From the NCBI GenBank assembly GCA_036794585.1, contig DAIRGH010000021.1:1-35329 (forward strand): a stretch of DNA of 35,329 nt, in the 5' to 3' direction. The position numbers and the translations under genes were made by a program. Positions 28,909-35,329 of the stretch are shown one piece after another. The notes under the pieces are model-generated. The model was not told the DNA's origin and did no database searches. It saw only the letters and a list, made by a program, of their open reading frames with translations. Within the stretch, counting starts at the first letter, position 1. Each line of letters starts with the position of its first letter. Source of the stretch: WHSW01 sp036794585. GTDB lineage: Bacteria; Actinomycetota; Thermoleophilia; Solirubrobacterales; 70-9.

Positions 28909-30401
28909 GCCAAAACCGCCTCCTCTACATCCTGGTCTTCGTCGTCGGCACCGCCAGCCTCGGGGCCGAGATCGCCGCGGCGCGGTTGATGGCGCCGTTC
29001 TTCGGCGCCTCGACGATCGTCTGGGCGAACACCATCGGCGTCGTCCTGGTCGCGCTCTCGATCGGCTACTGGCTCGGCGGCCGGCTCGCCGATCGCCGCC
29101 CCGACCTGCGCAGCCTCTGCGGCGTGGTGATGGTCGCCGCGCTGCTGCTGGCGCTTGTCCCCCTGATCGCACGGCCCTTCTTCGACCTCTCCGTCGACGC
29201 GCTGGACGAGATCGAGGCCGGCGCCTTCGTCGGTTCGCTGTGCGCGGTCCTGTTCCTGATCGCGATCCCGGTGGTGCTGCTCGGCGCTTGCGCGCCCTGG
29301 GCGGTGCGGCTGGCGCTGGGCGACATCGAGCACGCCGGCCAGGTCGCGGGCAGGCTCTATGCGATCTCGACCGTGGGCTCCCTCACCGGCACGATGCTCG
29401 CGGCGCTGGTGCTGATCCCGCTGATCGGCACCCAGCGCACGTTCCTCACCTTCGCCGCGGCGCTCGCCCTGGTCGCGGCCGCGGGCCTGGGCTGGCGGTT
29501 CGCGGTGCTGCCCGTCGCGCTCGCCGGCGCGATCGCGCTGCCGGTCGGCACCGTGAAGGCGACCGACTCCGGGCGGGTGCTCTACGAGGCGGAGTCCGAG
29601 GAGCAGTACATCCGCGTGGTCGAGGAGCCCGACGGCGATCGCATTCTCGAGCTCAACGAGGGCCAGGCCGTGCATTCGATGCTGCCGGCACGCGGCTACC
29701 TGACCGCCGATTACTGGGACAGCTTCCTGGTGCTGCCGTACGCGGCTCGCGATCGTGCCCCCCGACGGATCGCGATCCTCGGCAACGCCGCGGGGACGAT
29801 CGCCCGCTCCTACGGCCACTTCTTTCCCCGCACTCGCGTCGACGGGGTCGAGATCGACTCCGAGCTGACCGAGGTCGGCGAGCGCTACTTCGACATGGGC
29901 TCGAATCCGCGGCTAACCGTGTTCGACGAGGACGCGCGGCCGTGGCTGCGGCGCAGCGACGGCCTCTACGACCTGATCGTCGTCGACGCATACCGCCAGC
30001 CGTACATCCCGTTCTATCTCGTGACGAGAGAGTTCTTCGAGCTCGTTCGCGATCGGCTCGCCCCGGACGGGATCGTCGCCATCAACGTCGGCCATCCCGA
30101 GGGCAGCGAGGAGTTCGAGCGGGTCCTGGGTCGAACGATGGCGGCCGTCTTTCCGACGGTGCTGCGCGATCCCGCCGAGCAGACGAACACGCTGCTGCTC
30201 GGCTCGGACGCGCCGGCCTCGGCGGCCCGCCTCGCCGCCGCGGCGAGGACGCGGCTGCGCGGAAACCTGGCGAAGCTCGCCCGCATCGACGCCGCCCGGC
30301 TCGAGCCGCGGCTGCCCGGCGGCAGCGTCTACACCGACGACCGGGCGCCGGTGGAGTGGCTGGTCGACCGCTCGATCCTCGGCTATGCCTCCGATCGCTG
30401 A
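28905..30401 (+). CDS. Membrane-fused spermidine-synthase-like protein
   Basis: 498 residues. The N-terminal half (about 1-215) has seven or so membrane helices starting with LLYILVFVVGTASLGAEIAAARLMAPFFG. The C-terminal half is a polyamine-synthase-type Rossmann domain: AILGNAAGTIARSYGHFFP (where true synthases have GGGDG), VDGVEIDSELTEVGERYF, then LYDLIVVDAYRQPYIPFYLVTREFFELV with the DAY motif. The changed nucleotide loop and the missing synthase residues before it suggest that it does not make spermidine; it could methylate or bind SAM-like ligands. It overlaps ctaG by 4 nt, so the two products are made together. A hairpin covers its stop. Confidence 0.82.
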   Translation: MSQNRLLYILVFVVGTASLGAEIAAARLMAPFFGASTIVWANTIGVVLVALSIGYWLGGRLADRRPDLRSLCGVVMVAALLLALVPLIARPFFDLSVDALDEIEAGAFVGSLCAVLFLIAIPVVLLGACAPWAVRLALGDIEHAGQVAGRLYAISTVGSLTGTMLAALVLIPLIGTQRTFLTFAAALALVAAAGLGWRFAVLPVALAGAIALPVGTVKATDSGRVLYEAESEEQYIRVVEEPDGDRILELNEGQAVHSMLPARGYLTADYWDSFLVLPYAARDRAPRRIAILGNAAGTIARSYGHFFPRTRVDGVEIDSELTEVGERYFDMGSNPRLTVFDEDARPWLRRSDGLYDLIVVDAYRQPYIPFYLVTREFFELVRDRLAPDGIVAINVGHPEGSEEFERVLGRTMAAVFPTVLRDPAEQTNTLLLGSDAPASAARLAAAARTRLRGNLAKLARIDAARLEPRLPGGSVYTDDRAPVEWLVDRSILGYASDR

Positions 30402-30414
30402 GCGCTAGCGATCG
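30392..30414. terminator. Bidirectional terminator over convergent stops
   Basis: CGATCGCT (30392-30399), loop GAGCGCT, AGCGATCG (30407-30414), perfect. It contains the TGA of the spermidine-synthase-like gene and the TAG of the reverse small gene. Confidence 0.6.
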
Positions 30415-30539
30415 CGCGGATCGGCCTGCCGGCCGCGGGCCCAGCGCCACCAGTAGACGCCGAGGTCGGCAAAGAAGGCGACGAAGCGGCCAACCGGCCC
30501 CGTGAGCAGCCAGGTCAGGAAGCGGTCCGCCGGATTCAC
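30405..30539 (-). CDS. Small amphipathic protein, 44 aa, coupled to the AKR-like gene
   Basis: Begins (GTG) NPADRFLTWLLTGPVGRFVAFF and continues DLGVYWWRWARGRQADPRDR: two short hydrophobic stretches around Gly-Pro and a Trp-rich, Arg-rich end, as in small membrane-associated peptides. The GTG overlaps the aldo/keto reductase-like stop by 4 nt (GTGA), the same coupling seen across this window, which is the main reason to call it. Too short for many gene finders. Function unknown. Confidence 0.6.
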   Translation of the reverse strand: MNPADRFLTWLLTGPVGRFVAFFADLGVYWWRWARGRQADPRDR

Positions 30540-31672
30540 CGCAGCGCCGTCGCCTGGCGCAGGTCGCGCTCGGCGTCGACGTCCCACCGGCGGCCGGCCG
30601 CGAGCAGCTCGTCGTCGACCGGCCAGCGGTCGGCTCGCTCGGCGCCCTCGTGATCCAAGCTCGCTCCCTTGAGCGCCATGGAGCCCGTGTTGTCGCCGAT
30701 CGCGCGGACCTCGGCGACCTCGTCGGCCTCGAGGCGCTGCGCGGGCAGCGTGGCAACCTCCCAGCGCTTGTCCTCGATCGGGCGGGCGCCCTCGCCGGCC
30801 TCCTGGATCAGGGTCGGAGCCACGCACTCGACCGCAGCGTGGGCCAGGTTCCACTGACAGGCGAGCTGGATCGGGCTGAGACCGTGGCGCTCGGCGATCG
30901 GGCGCATCAGCTCGAGCCGCTCGCGACCGGCCTCGACCCAGCCGGCGGGGCGAAAGCGGCGGTGGTCGTGCTTGGAGAACTCGTGGCCGGGGAGGACGTC
31001 GTCGAAGAACAGGCCTCCGTAGTCGACGACCCGGGTGATAACCCGCACCCCGTGCTCGGCCGCGGCCTCGAGGCAGAGCTCGCCCGGCCACGGCTCGAGC
31101 GGGTTGAGGATGATCATCGCCCAGTCGATCCGGTCGCCGAAGCGCTCGAAGCAGCGGATCAGGTCGAGGGTAAAGCCGTTGGCCGGTCCCGGGGCGACGC
31201 CGATCGCATCGGTGAGCCCGGCGTCGACCAGTGCCGCCATCCCGTCCCAGACCGGCTCCGAGCCGAAGCCGGTGCGGTCGGGGTTGTGGAGCAGCAGGAG
31301 GTCGAACGCGTCGACCCCGATGCGGTTGAGGCTCGCCTCCGTCGCGGCGCGCAGGTAGCCCGCGTACTGATCCGGGCCGCGCAGGCGCGGATCGGTGAAG
31401 CGGGGAAAGCCGCGCGGCCCGTCGCGCTCGCCCTCGACGAAGTCGTGGCCGACAGCGCCGACCAGCGAGTAGGAGTCGCGGTCGACGCCCCCCAGGGCAC
31501 GGCCGAGCAGCTCGTCGGCGGCGCCCTCGCCGTACGCGTCGGCGCTGATCACGGTGTCGATGCCCTCGCCCGGTCGCAGCAGCGCCGCCAGGCGCTCGTC
31601 CGAGACCGGCTCGCCGAAGTGCATGAAGCGGCCGCCGCTCCAGGTCCCGACCGCGGTCCTTCCGGGTTTCAT
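30536..31672 (-). CDS. Aldo/keto reductase-like protein, catalytic Lys apparently lost
   Basis: 378 residues, a (beta/alpha)8-type sequence. IDTVISADAYGEGAADELLGRALG matches the AKR opening (Asp39, Tyr47), and LLLLHNPDRTGFG holds the conserved His129. Where most AKRs have a Lys in TKvG, this protein reads SLVGAVGHDF, so the Lys of the catalytic tetrad seems replaced by Ala (about 73); alignment by eye. The middle has long insertions (GRFMHFGEPVSDER and RFTDPRLRGPDQYAG). Cytosolic. The start ATG is 26 bp from the divergent trigger factor start and has a TACCGT box 7 nt upstream. Confidence 0.78.
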   Translation of the reverse strand: MKPGRTAVGTWSGGRFMHFGEPVSDERLAALLRPGEGIDTVISADAYGEGAADELLGRALGGVDRDSYSLVGAVGHDFVEGERDGPRGFPRFTDPRLRGPDQYAGYLRAATEASLNRIGVDAFDLLLLHNPDRTGFGSEPVWDGMAALVDAGLTDAIGVAPGPANGFTLDLIRCFERFGDRIDWAMIILNPLEPWPGELCLEAAAEHGVRVITRVVDYGGLFFDDVLPGHEFSKHDHRRFRPAGWVEAGRERLELMRPIAERHGLSPIQLACQWNLAHAAVECVAPTLIQEAGEGARPIEDKRWEVATLPAQRLEADEVAEVRAIGDNTGSMALKGASLDHEGAERADRWPVDDELLAAGRRWDVDAERDLRQATALR

Positions 31673-31679
31673 GAGGCGA

Positions 31680-31689
31680 ACGGTAGCCT
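31680..31689. promoter_or_regulatory. Overlapping divergent -10 boxes (AKR-like / tig)
   Basis: Minus-strand TACCGT (31680-31685) is 7 nt before the AKR-like ATG; plus-strand TAGCCT (31684-31689) is 8 nt before the tig ATG. The two boxes share two bases, so polymerase can probably serve only one side at a time. Both transcripts would be leaderless. Confidence 0.5.
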
Positions 31690-31697
31690 GCGACGCG

Positions 31698-33071
31698 ATG
31701 AAGACCACCGTCACCGAGCTTCCTGAGTCGCGGGTGAAGATCGAGGTCGAGGTTGAGCCCGAGACCGTCGCCAAGCGGGTCGACCGGGCGGCCAAGAGCC
31801 TGGGCGGCGAGCTCAAGCTGCCCGGTTTTCGCAAGGGCAAGGTCCCGCCGCAGCTCGTGCTGCAGCGCGTCGGCCGCGAGGCGGTGCTCGAGCAGGCCCT
31901 GCGCGAGTCGCTGCCGGAGTGGTATGAGCGGGCGCTGATCGAGACCGGCGTGAACCCGATCGGCGACCCCAAGCTCGACGTCGGCGAGCTCCCGGGCGAG
32001 GGCGAGGAGCTCGCCTTCTCGATCGAGGTCGGGATCCGGCCCAAGGCCGAGCTCGGCGACTACACGGGCATCGAGGTCGGCCGGGCCGAGATCGAGGTTC
32101 CCGACGAGACCGTCGAGGGCGAGCTCGAGCGCCTGCGCGAGGGCTTCGGCAGCCTGACCCCTGTCGATCGTGCGGCGCAGCCGGGCGACGCCGTGGTCAT
32201 CGACTTCGCCGGCACCATCGACGGCGAGCCGTTCGAGGGCTCGGAGTCGCGCGACTTCGTGATCGAGCTGGGCGCGGAGGGATTGCTGCCGGAGTTCGAC
32301 GCTGCGCTGACGGGAACAACGGCGGGCGATGAGCGCACCGTCGAGGTCACCTTCCCCGACGACCACCGGCCCGAGGAGCTCGCCGGCAAGACGGCGACGT
32401 TCGCGGTCACGGTCAAGGAGGTGCGCGAGAAGGAGCTGCCCGAGCTGGACGACGAGTTCGCGTCCGAGGCGTCGGAGTTCGACACGCTCGACGAGCTGCG
32501 CGAGGACATCCGCTCGCGGGTCGCGAAGGTGCTCGAGCAGCGCGGCGAGGCGGACTTTCGCGAGGCCGCCGTCGACGCGGTCGCGGCGAACGCGAAGTTG
32601 GAGATCCCGCACGAGCTGGTCCACGCGCGCGCCCACGAGATGTGGGAGCGGGTCGAGCGCCAGCTGCAGGCGAGCGGGATCGACCCGCAGACCTACGCGC
32701 GGATGCAGGGCAAGGATCGCCACGACCTCATCGACGACGCCGAGGGGGACGCCGAGCGCGCCCTGCGCCGCGAGGCGACGCTGGCCGCGGTCGCCGAGGC
32801 CGAGGGGATCGAGCCGACTGATGACGACCTGATCGGCGCGCTCGGTCCCGGCGACGGCAAGAACTCGCCGCAGAAGCTGCTGGCACGGCTGAAGGAGGCG
32901 GGGCGCGACAACCTGCTGCGCGACGAGGTGCGGTTGCGGATGGCGGCAGACGTGATCGCCGAGAGCGCCAAGCCGATCCCCATGGAGCAGGCCGCCGCGC
33001 GCGAGCAGATCTGGACTCCGGACAAGGAGCAGGAGGACAAGCCCTCCGAGCTCTGGACTCCTGGATCCTGA
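31698..33071 (+). CDS. tig: Trigger factor
   Basis: 457 residues. The ribosome-binding signature is GFRKGKVPPQLVLQRVG; the FKBP-type prolyl isomerase domain runs about residues 160-245 (GDAVVIDFAGTIDGEPFEGSE ... GLLPEFDAALTGTTAGDERTVEVTFP); the C-terminal chaperone domain is Glu/Ala-rich and helical. It meets nascent chains at the ribosome exit. The acidic C-terminus ends with a tail WTPDKEQEDKPSELWTPGS seen in some actinobacteria. The ATG at 31698 fits the conserved KTTVTELPESRVKIEVEV start. It precedes clpP and clpX as in most bacteria. Confidence 0.97.
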   Translation: MKTTVTELPESRVKIEVEVEPETVAKRVDRAAKSLGGELKLPGFRKGKVPPQLVLQRVGREAVLEQALRESLPEWYERALIETGVNPIGDPKLDVGELPGEGEELAFSIEVGIRPKAELGDYTGIEVGRAEIEVPDETVEGELERLREGFGSLTPVDRAAQPGDAVVIDFAGTIDGEPFEGSESRDFVIELGAEGLLPEFDAALTGTTAGDERTVEVTFPDDHRPEELAGKTATFAVTVKEVREKELPELDDEFASEASEFDTLDELREDIRSRVAKVLEQRGEADFREAAVDAVAANAKLEIPHELVHARAHEMWERVERQLQASGIDPQTYARMQGKDRHDLIDDAEGDAERALRREATLAAVAEAEGIEPTDDDLIGALGPGDGKNSPQKLLARLKEAGRDNLLRDEVRLRMAADVIAESAKPIPMEQAAAREQIWTPDKEQEDKPSELWTPGS

Positions 33072-33102
33072 GCCGGCCCCGATTGACGCCGAGCCGGGTT
33101 TG

Positions 33103-33108
33103 TAGACT
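33103..33108 (+). promoter_or_regulatory. -10 box of clpP
   Basis: TAGACT, 9 nt before the ATG at 33118. A TTGACG (33083-33088) lies only 14 bp away, too close for a standard -35, so the assignment of that element is doubtful. clpP may also be read from tig. Confidence 0.35.
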
Positions 33109-33117
33109 GGCCCACCC

Positions 33118-33702
33118 ATGAGCCCCCTGGTCCCGATGGTGGTCGAGCAGACGTCGCGCGGCGAGCGCGCGTTCGACATCTACTCGCGGCTGCTCAACGA
33201 GCGGATCATCTTCCTCGGCACCCCGATCACCGAGGACATCGCCAATCTTGTGGTCGCCCAGCTGATCCACCTCGAGTCCGAGGACCCCGACAAGGACGTC
33301 TCGATCTACATCAACTCACCCGGCGGGTCGGTGTACGCGGGCCTCGCGGTCTACGACACGATGCAGTACATAAAGCCCGACGTGCAGACGATCTGCGTCG
33401 GCGTCGCGATGAGCATGGGGGCGCTGCTGCTCGCCGGGGGCATGGAGGGCAAGCGGATGGCGACCCCGAACTCGAAGATCCTCATCCACCAGGTCTCGGC
33501 CGGCTTTCAGGGCCAGGCGACGGACATCGAGATCCACGCCAAGGAGATCATCGACGTCCGCCGCCGGCTCGACGAGATCATCGCCAAGCACACCGGCCAA
33601 CCGTTCGACAAGGTCACCAAGGACACCGAGCGCGATTACTTCATGTCAGCCGAGGAGGCGGTGGAGTACAAGATCGTCGACCGGGTGATCGAGCACCACT
33701 GA
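33118..33702 (+). CDS. clpP: ATP-dependent Clp protease proteolytic subunit
   Basis: 194 residues, full length. The catalytic triad is in order: Ser in CVGVAMSMGALLLAGG, His in KILIHQVSAGFQGQ, Asp in DTERDYFMSAEEAVEYKIVD. It forms a tetradecamer that works with ClpX or ClpC. A short N-terminal segment (about 18 residues) precedes GERAFDIYSRLL. Its last 62 nt overlap, in antisense, the end of a DUF559 gene. Confidence 0.97.
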   Translation: MSPLVPMVVEQTSRGERAFDIYSRLLNERIIFLGTPITEDIANLVVAQLIHLESEDPDKDVSIYINSPGGSVYAGLAVYDTMQYIKPDVQTICVGVAMSMGALLLAGGMEGKRMATPNSKILIHQVSAGFQGQATDIEIHAKEIIDVRRRLDEIIAKHTGQPFDKVTKDTERDYFMSAEEAVEYKIVDRVIEHH

Positions 33703-34183
33703 CCCTCACCAGCGTCTGTCGTACGTAGTCCGGCTCGTAGCGCACCTGACTGTGGCTGAACCGCAGGGGTCTGAGGCCGGCGGCGGTGTGCGCTTGGTCG
33801 CGCAGCCGGTCGCGAGCCTGCTGCGTCGGTGTGCGGTGGTAACGCAGACCGTCGGTCTCGACGATGAGCCCGAGGTCGGGCCAGAAGAAGTCGACGCGGA
33901 AGCCATTGACGATCTGCTGGGTAAGGGGGTGGGGGAGGCCGGCGCTGGCCGCGATCGGCAGAAACCGCCGCTCGAGCTCCGAGTCAGTGAGGGTGAAGGT
34001 CTCTCGGTCCATGAGCTTGCGGAGGACCCCGACGCCGCGGCGGGATGGCATCTCGTCGAGCGCTTTTCGTACCCGATCCGGCGTCACCAGCTCCATCCGG
34101 TCCGCCTCGTTGACCGCACGCTCGAGCTCCCGACGAGATAGCCGGGATGCGATGTCGACGAGGGTGCAGGTCGGGCTGGTCAC
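33641..34183 (-). CDS. DUF559 nuclease-like domain protein, C-terminal piece
   Basis: 180 residues. TFTLTDSELERRFLPIAASAGLPHPLTQQIVNGFRVDFFWPDLGLIVETDGLRYHRTPTQQARDRLRDQAHTAAG is a DUF559 (very-short-patch-repair-like) endonuclease core: the Glu-type DSELE, VDFFWPDLGLIVETDG with the Asp/Glu metal ligands, then HRTPTQ. The first residues TSPTCTLVDIASRLSRRELERAVNEADRMELV form the linker that normally joins an AbiEi-like HTH domain to this core. The start GTG overlaps the upstream piece by 4 nt (GTGA). The last 20 residues run antisense through clpP and look unconserved. Probably part of a split gene (see the next entry). Confidence 0.75.
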   Translation of the reverse strand: MTSPTCTLVDIASRLSRRELERAVNEADRMELVTPDRVRKALDEMPSRRGVGVLRKLMDRETFTLTDSELERRFLPIAASAGLPHPLTQQIVNGFRVDFFWPDLGLIVETDGLRYHRTPTQQARDRLRDQAHTAAGLRPLRFSHSQVRYEPDYVRQTLVRVSGARSPGRRSCTPPPPRLT

Positions 34184-34572
34184 CGGAACCCCTTGGCATT
34201 CGCTGATCTCTTGGGCGGCAGATTTCGCCGGTGAGCCACGATGCCAAGCTGCCGCGGGCGCCGGTCGAGCGGGACGACGACCTCGATCACTCCCTCATTG
34301 CCGTCCCACAACCGCCAGAGCAGCCCAGCGGTGAAGTGGCTTAAGACCGCGCCTGGGCCACAGGCGAGTACCGCCGCCATCCAGGTACCGAGCTCGGTCA
34401 GCTGAGGCCGGCCGACTGCGTAAACGCCGCGGTAAACGGTGTGCAGCTTGCCCTTCGCGATGCGGTGTTCGATCGCCTTCGAACTGAAGCCGAGCTCGAG
34501 CAGCTGGCGCCGGGTGACGACACCGTGTTGGCGTCGCACCAGGTCCCACACGATCGAGTGGGCGGTTTTCAC
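34180..34572 (-). CDS. AbiEi-like HTH antitoxin-type domain, N-terminal piece
   Basis: 130 residues. SIVWDLVRRQHGVVTRRQLLELGFSSKAIEHRIAKGKLHTVYRGVYAVGRP is the winged-HTH of the type IV antitoxin AbiEi family, followed by a second domain (GPGAVLSHFTAGLLWRLWDGNEGVIEVVVP). In relatives known to me the protein is one chain with DUF559, joined by a G-[IL]-P-V-T-S-P-x-R-T-L-x-D motif. Here the chain ends GFR-stop and the next piece begins V-TSPTCTLVD. Adding one G to the GG before TGA would rejoin them in frame, so this is probably a frameshift, a sequencing error or, less likely, programmed recoding. GTG start. Confidence 0.72.
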   Translation of the reverse strand: MKTAHSIVWDLVRRQHGVVTRRQLLELGFSSKAIEHRIAKGKLHTVYRGVYAVGRPQLTELGTWMAAVLACGPGAVLSHFTAGLLWRLWDGNEGVIEVVVPLDRRPRQLGIVAHRRNLPPKRSANAKGFR

Positions 34573-34693
34573 CGGTATAGGGGGGAGAAGCCTCCACTCG
34601 ACGTATGCGCCCCGTGCAAGCGCGCCGCCGCTTGCAGGGACGACGGCTGCGGCCGAGTATCAACTACGCGTCCAGCCGAGCACGTCGGTGCCG

Positions 34694-34699
34694 TAACCT
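34694..34699 (+). promoter_or_regulatory. -10 box of clpX
   Basis: TAACCT; transcription would begin near 34706 and give a 38-nt leader that ends in AAGGGAGAG (34729-34737), the ribosome binding site 6 nt before the GTG at 34744. Confidence 0.45.
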
Positions 34700-34743
34700 G
34701 AGCAGCGGCGGCCCGGACGTTTACCGCGAAGGGAGAGATCGCA

Positions 34744-35329
<586 letters not shown>

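Noticed and set aside
33083..33108. TTGACG with TAGACT as a full clpP promoter
   Set aside because: The spacer is only 14 bp, too short for a normal sigma-70 promoter; only the -10 is kept, at low confidence.

Overview
The window is high-GC DNA from an actinobacterium. Family content and the many genes that start without a ribosome binding site would suit the Thermoleophilia/Solirubrobacterales, but that placement is inference. It holds about 50 protein genes, three tRNA genes (Pro-TGG, Arg-TCT, His-GTG) and no rRNA, CRISPR array, insertion sequence or phage gene. Genes are densely packed on both strands. Many follow a TAnnnT -10 box only 6 to 9 nt upstream of the start codon, which points to leaderless mRNAs.

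Layout. 1-5.3 kb: the 3' part of thioredoxin reductase, a glutaredoxin/GST-like protein, a lipoprotein, a secreted lysyl-oxidase-like protein, an unusual MBL-fold protein, a 67-aa protein and an EamA exporter. 5.3-10.1 kb (minus): a six-gene operon in which every junction is a 4-nt start/stop overlap. It encodes a class IV aminotransferase, acyl-CoA dehydrogenase, enoyl-CoA hydratase, two tandem cupins and 3-hydroxyacyl-CoA dehydrogenase. The thiolase at 12.6-13.8 kb supplies the last beta-oxidation step. Between them lie an MFS drug exporter, a RibD-C/DHFR-like reductase and a cold-shock protein. 13.8-16 kb: a small membrane protein, a Rossmann protein, a membrane-anchored unknown and a beta-lactamase-fold serine hydrolase. 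16-19.7 kb (minus): DUF1015, PduO-type cobalamin adenosyltransferase, OsmC, SDR and CoA-type NUDIX hydrolase, tightly coupled. 19.7-21.3 kb: a lipoprotein and a cytochrome P450.

21.3-23.5 kb is a tRNA and stress island: tRNA-Pro, an MT0933-like small protein, tRNA-Arg, CsbD, tRNA-His, a VOC protein, a 53-aa CxxC protein and DUF2283. csbD lies behind a promoter that resembles the SigB/SigF type (GTTTTC-N13-GGGTAT), with a mirror-image partner facing tRNA-His. 23.5-31.7 kb: a secreted protein, an ECF sigma factor coupled to an O6-methylguanine methyltransferase, an HTH regulator whose start lies in a perfect 12-bp inverted repeat, LemA, an HD (MESH1-like) hydrolase, CorA, CtaG coupled to a membrane-fused spermidine-synthase-like protein, a hidden 44-aa protein and an aldo/keto reductase-like protein.

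31.7-35.3 kb is the proteostasis locus: trigger factor, clpP and clpX (cut by the window end). A reverse-strand AbiEi-like/DUF559 nuclease-like gene, apparently split by a one-base frameshift, sits between clpP and clpX.

The best leads for undescribed biology are the alternative-sigma promoter pair, the ECF-methyltransferase pair, the palindrome-regulated HTH protein and the split AbiEi/DUF559 gene between clpP and clpX. All functional statements rest on reading translated sequence by eye; no search was run.
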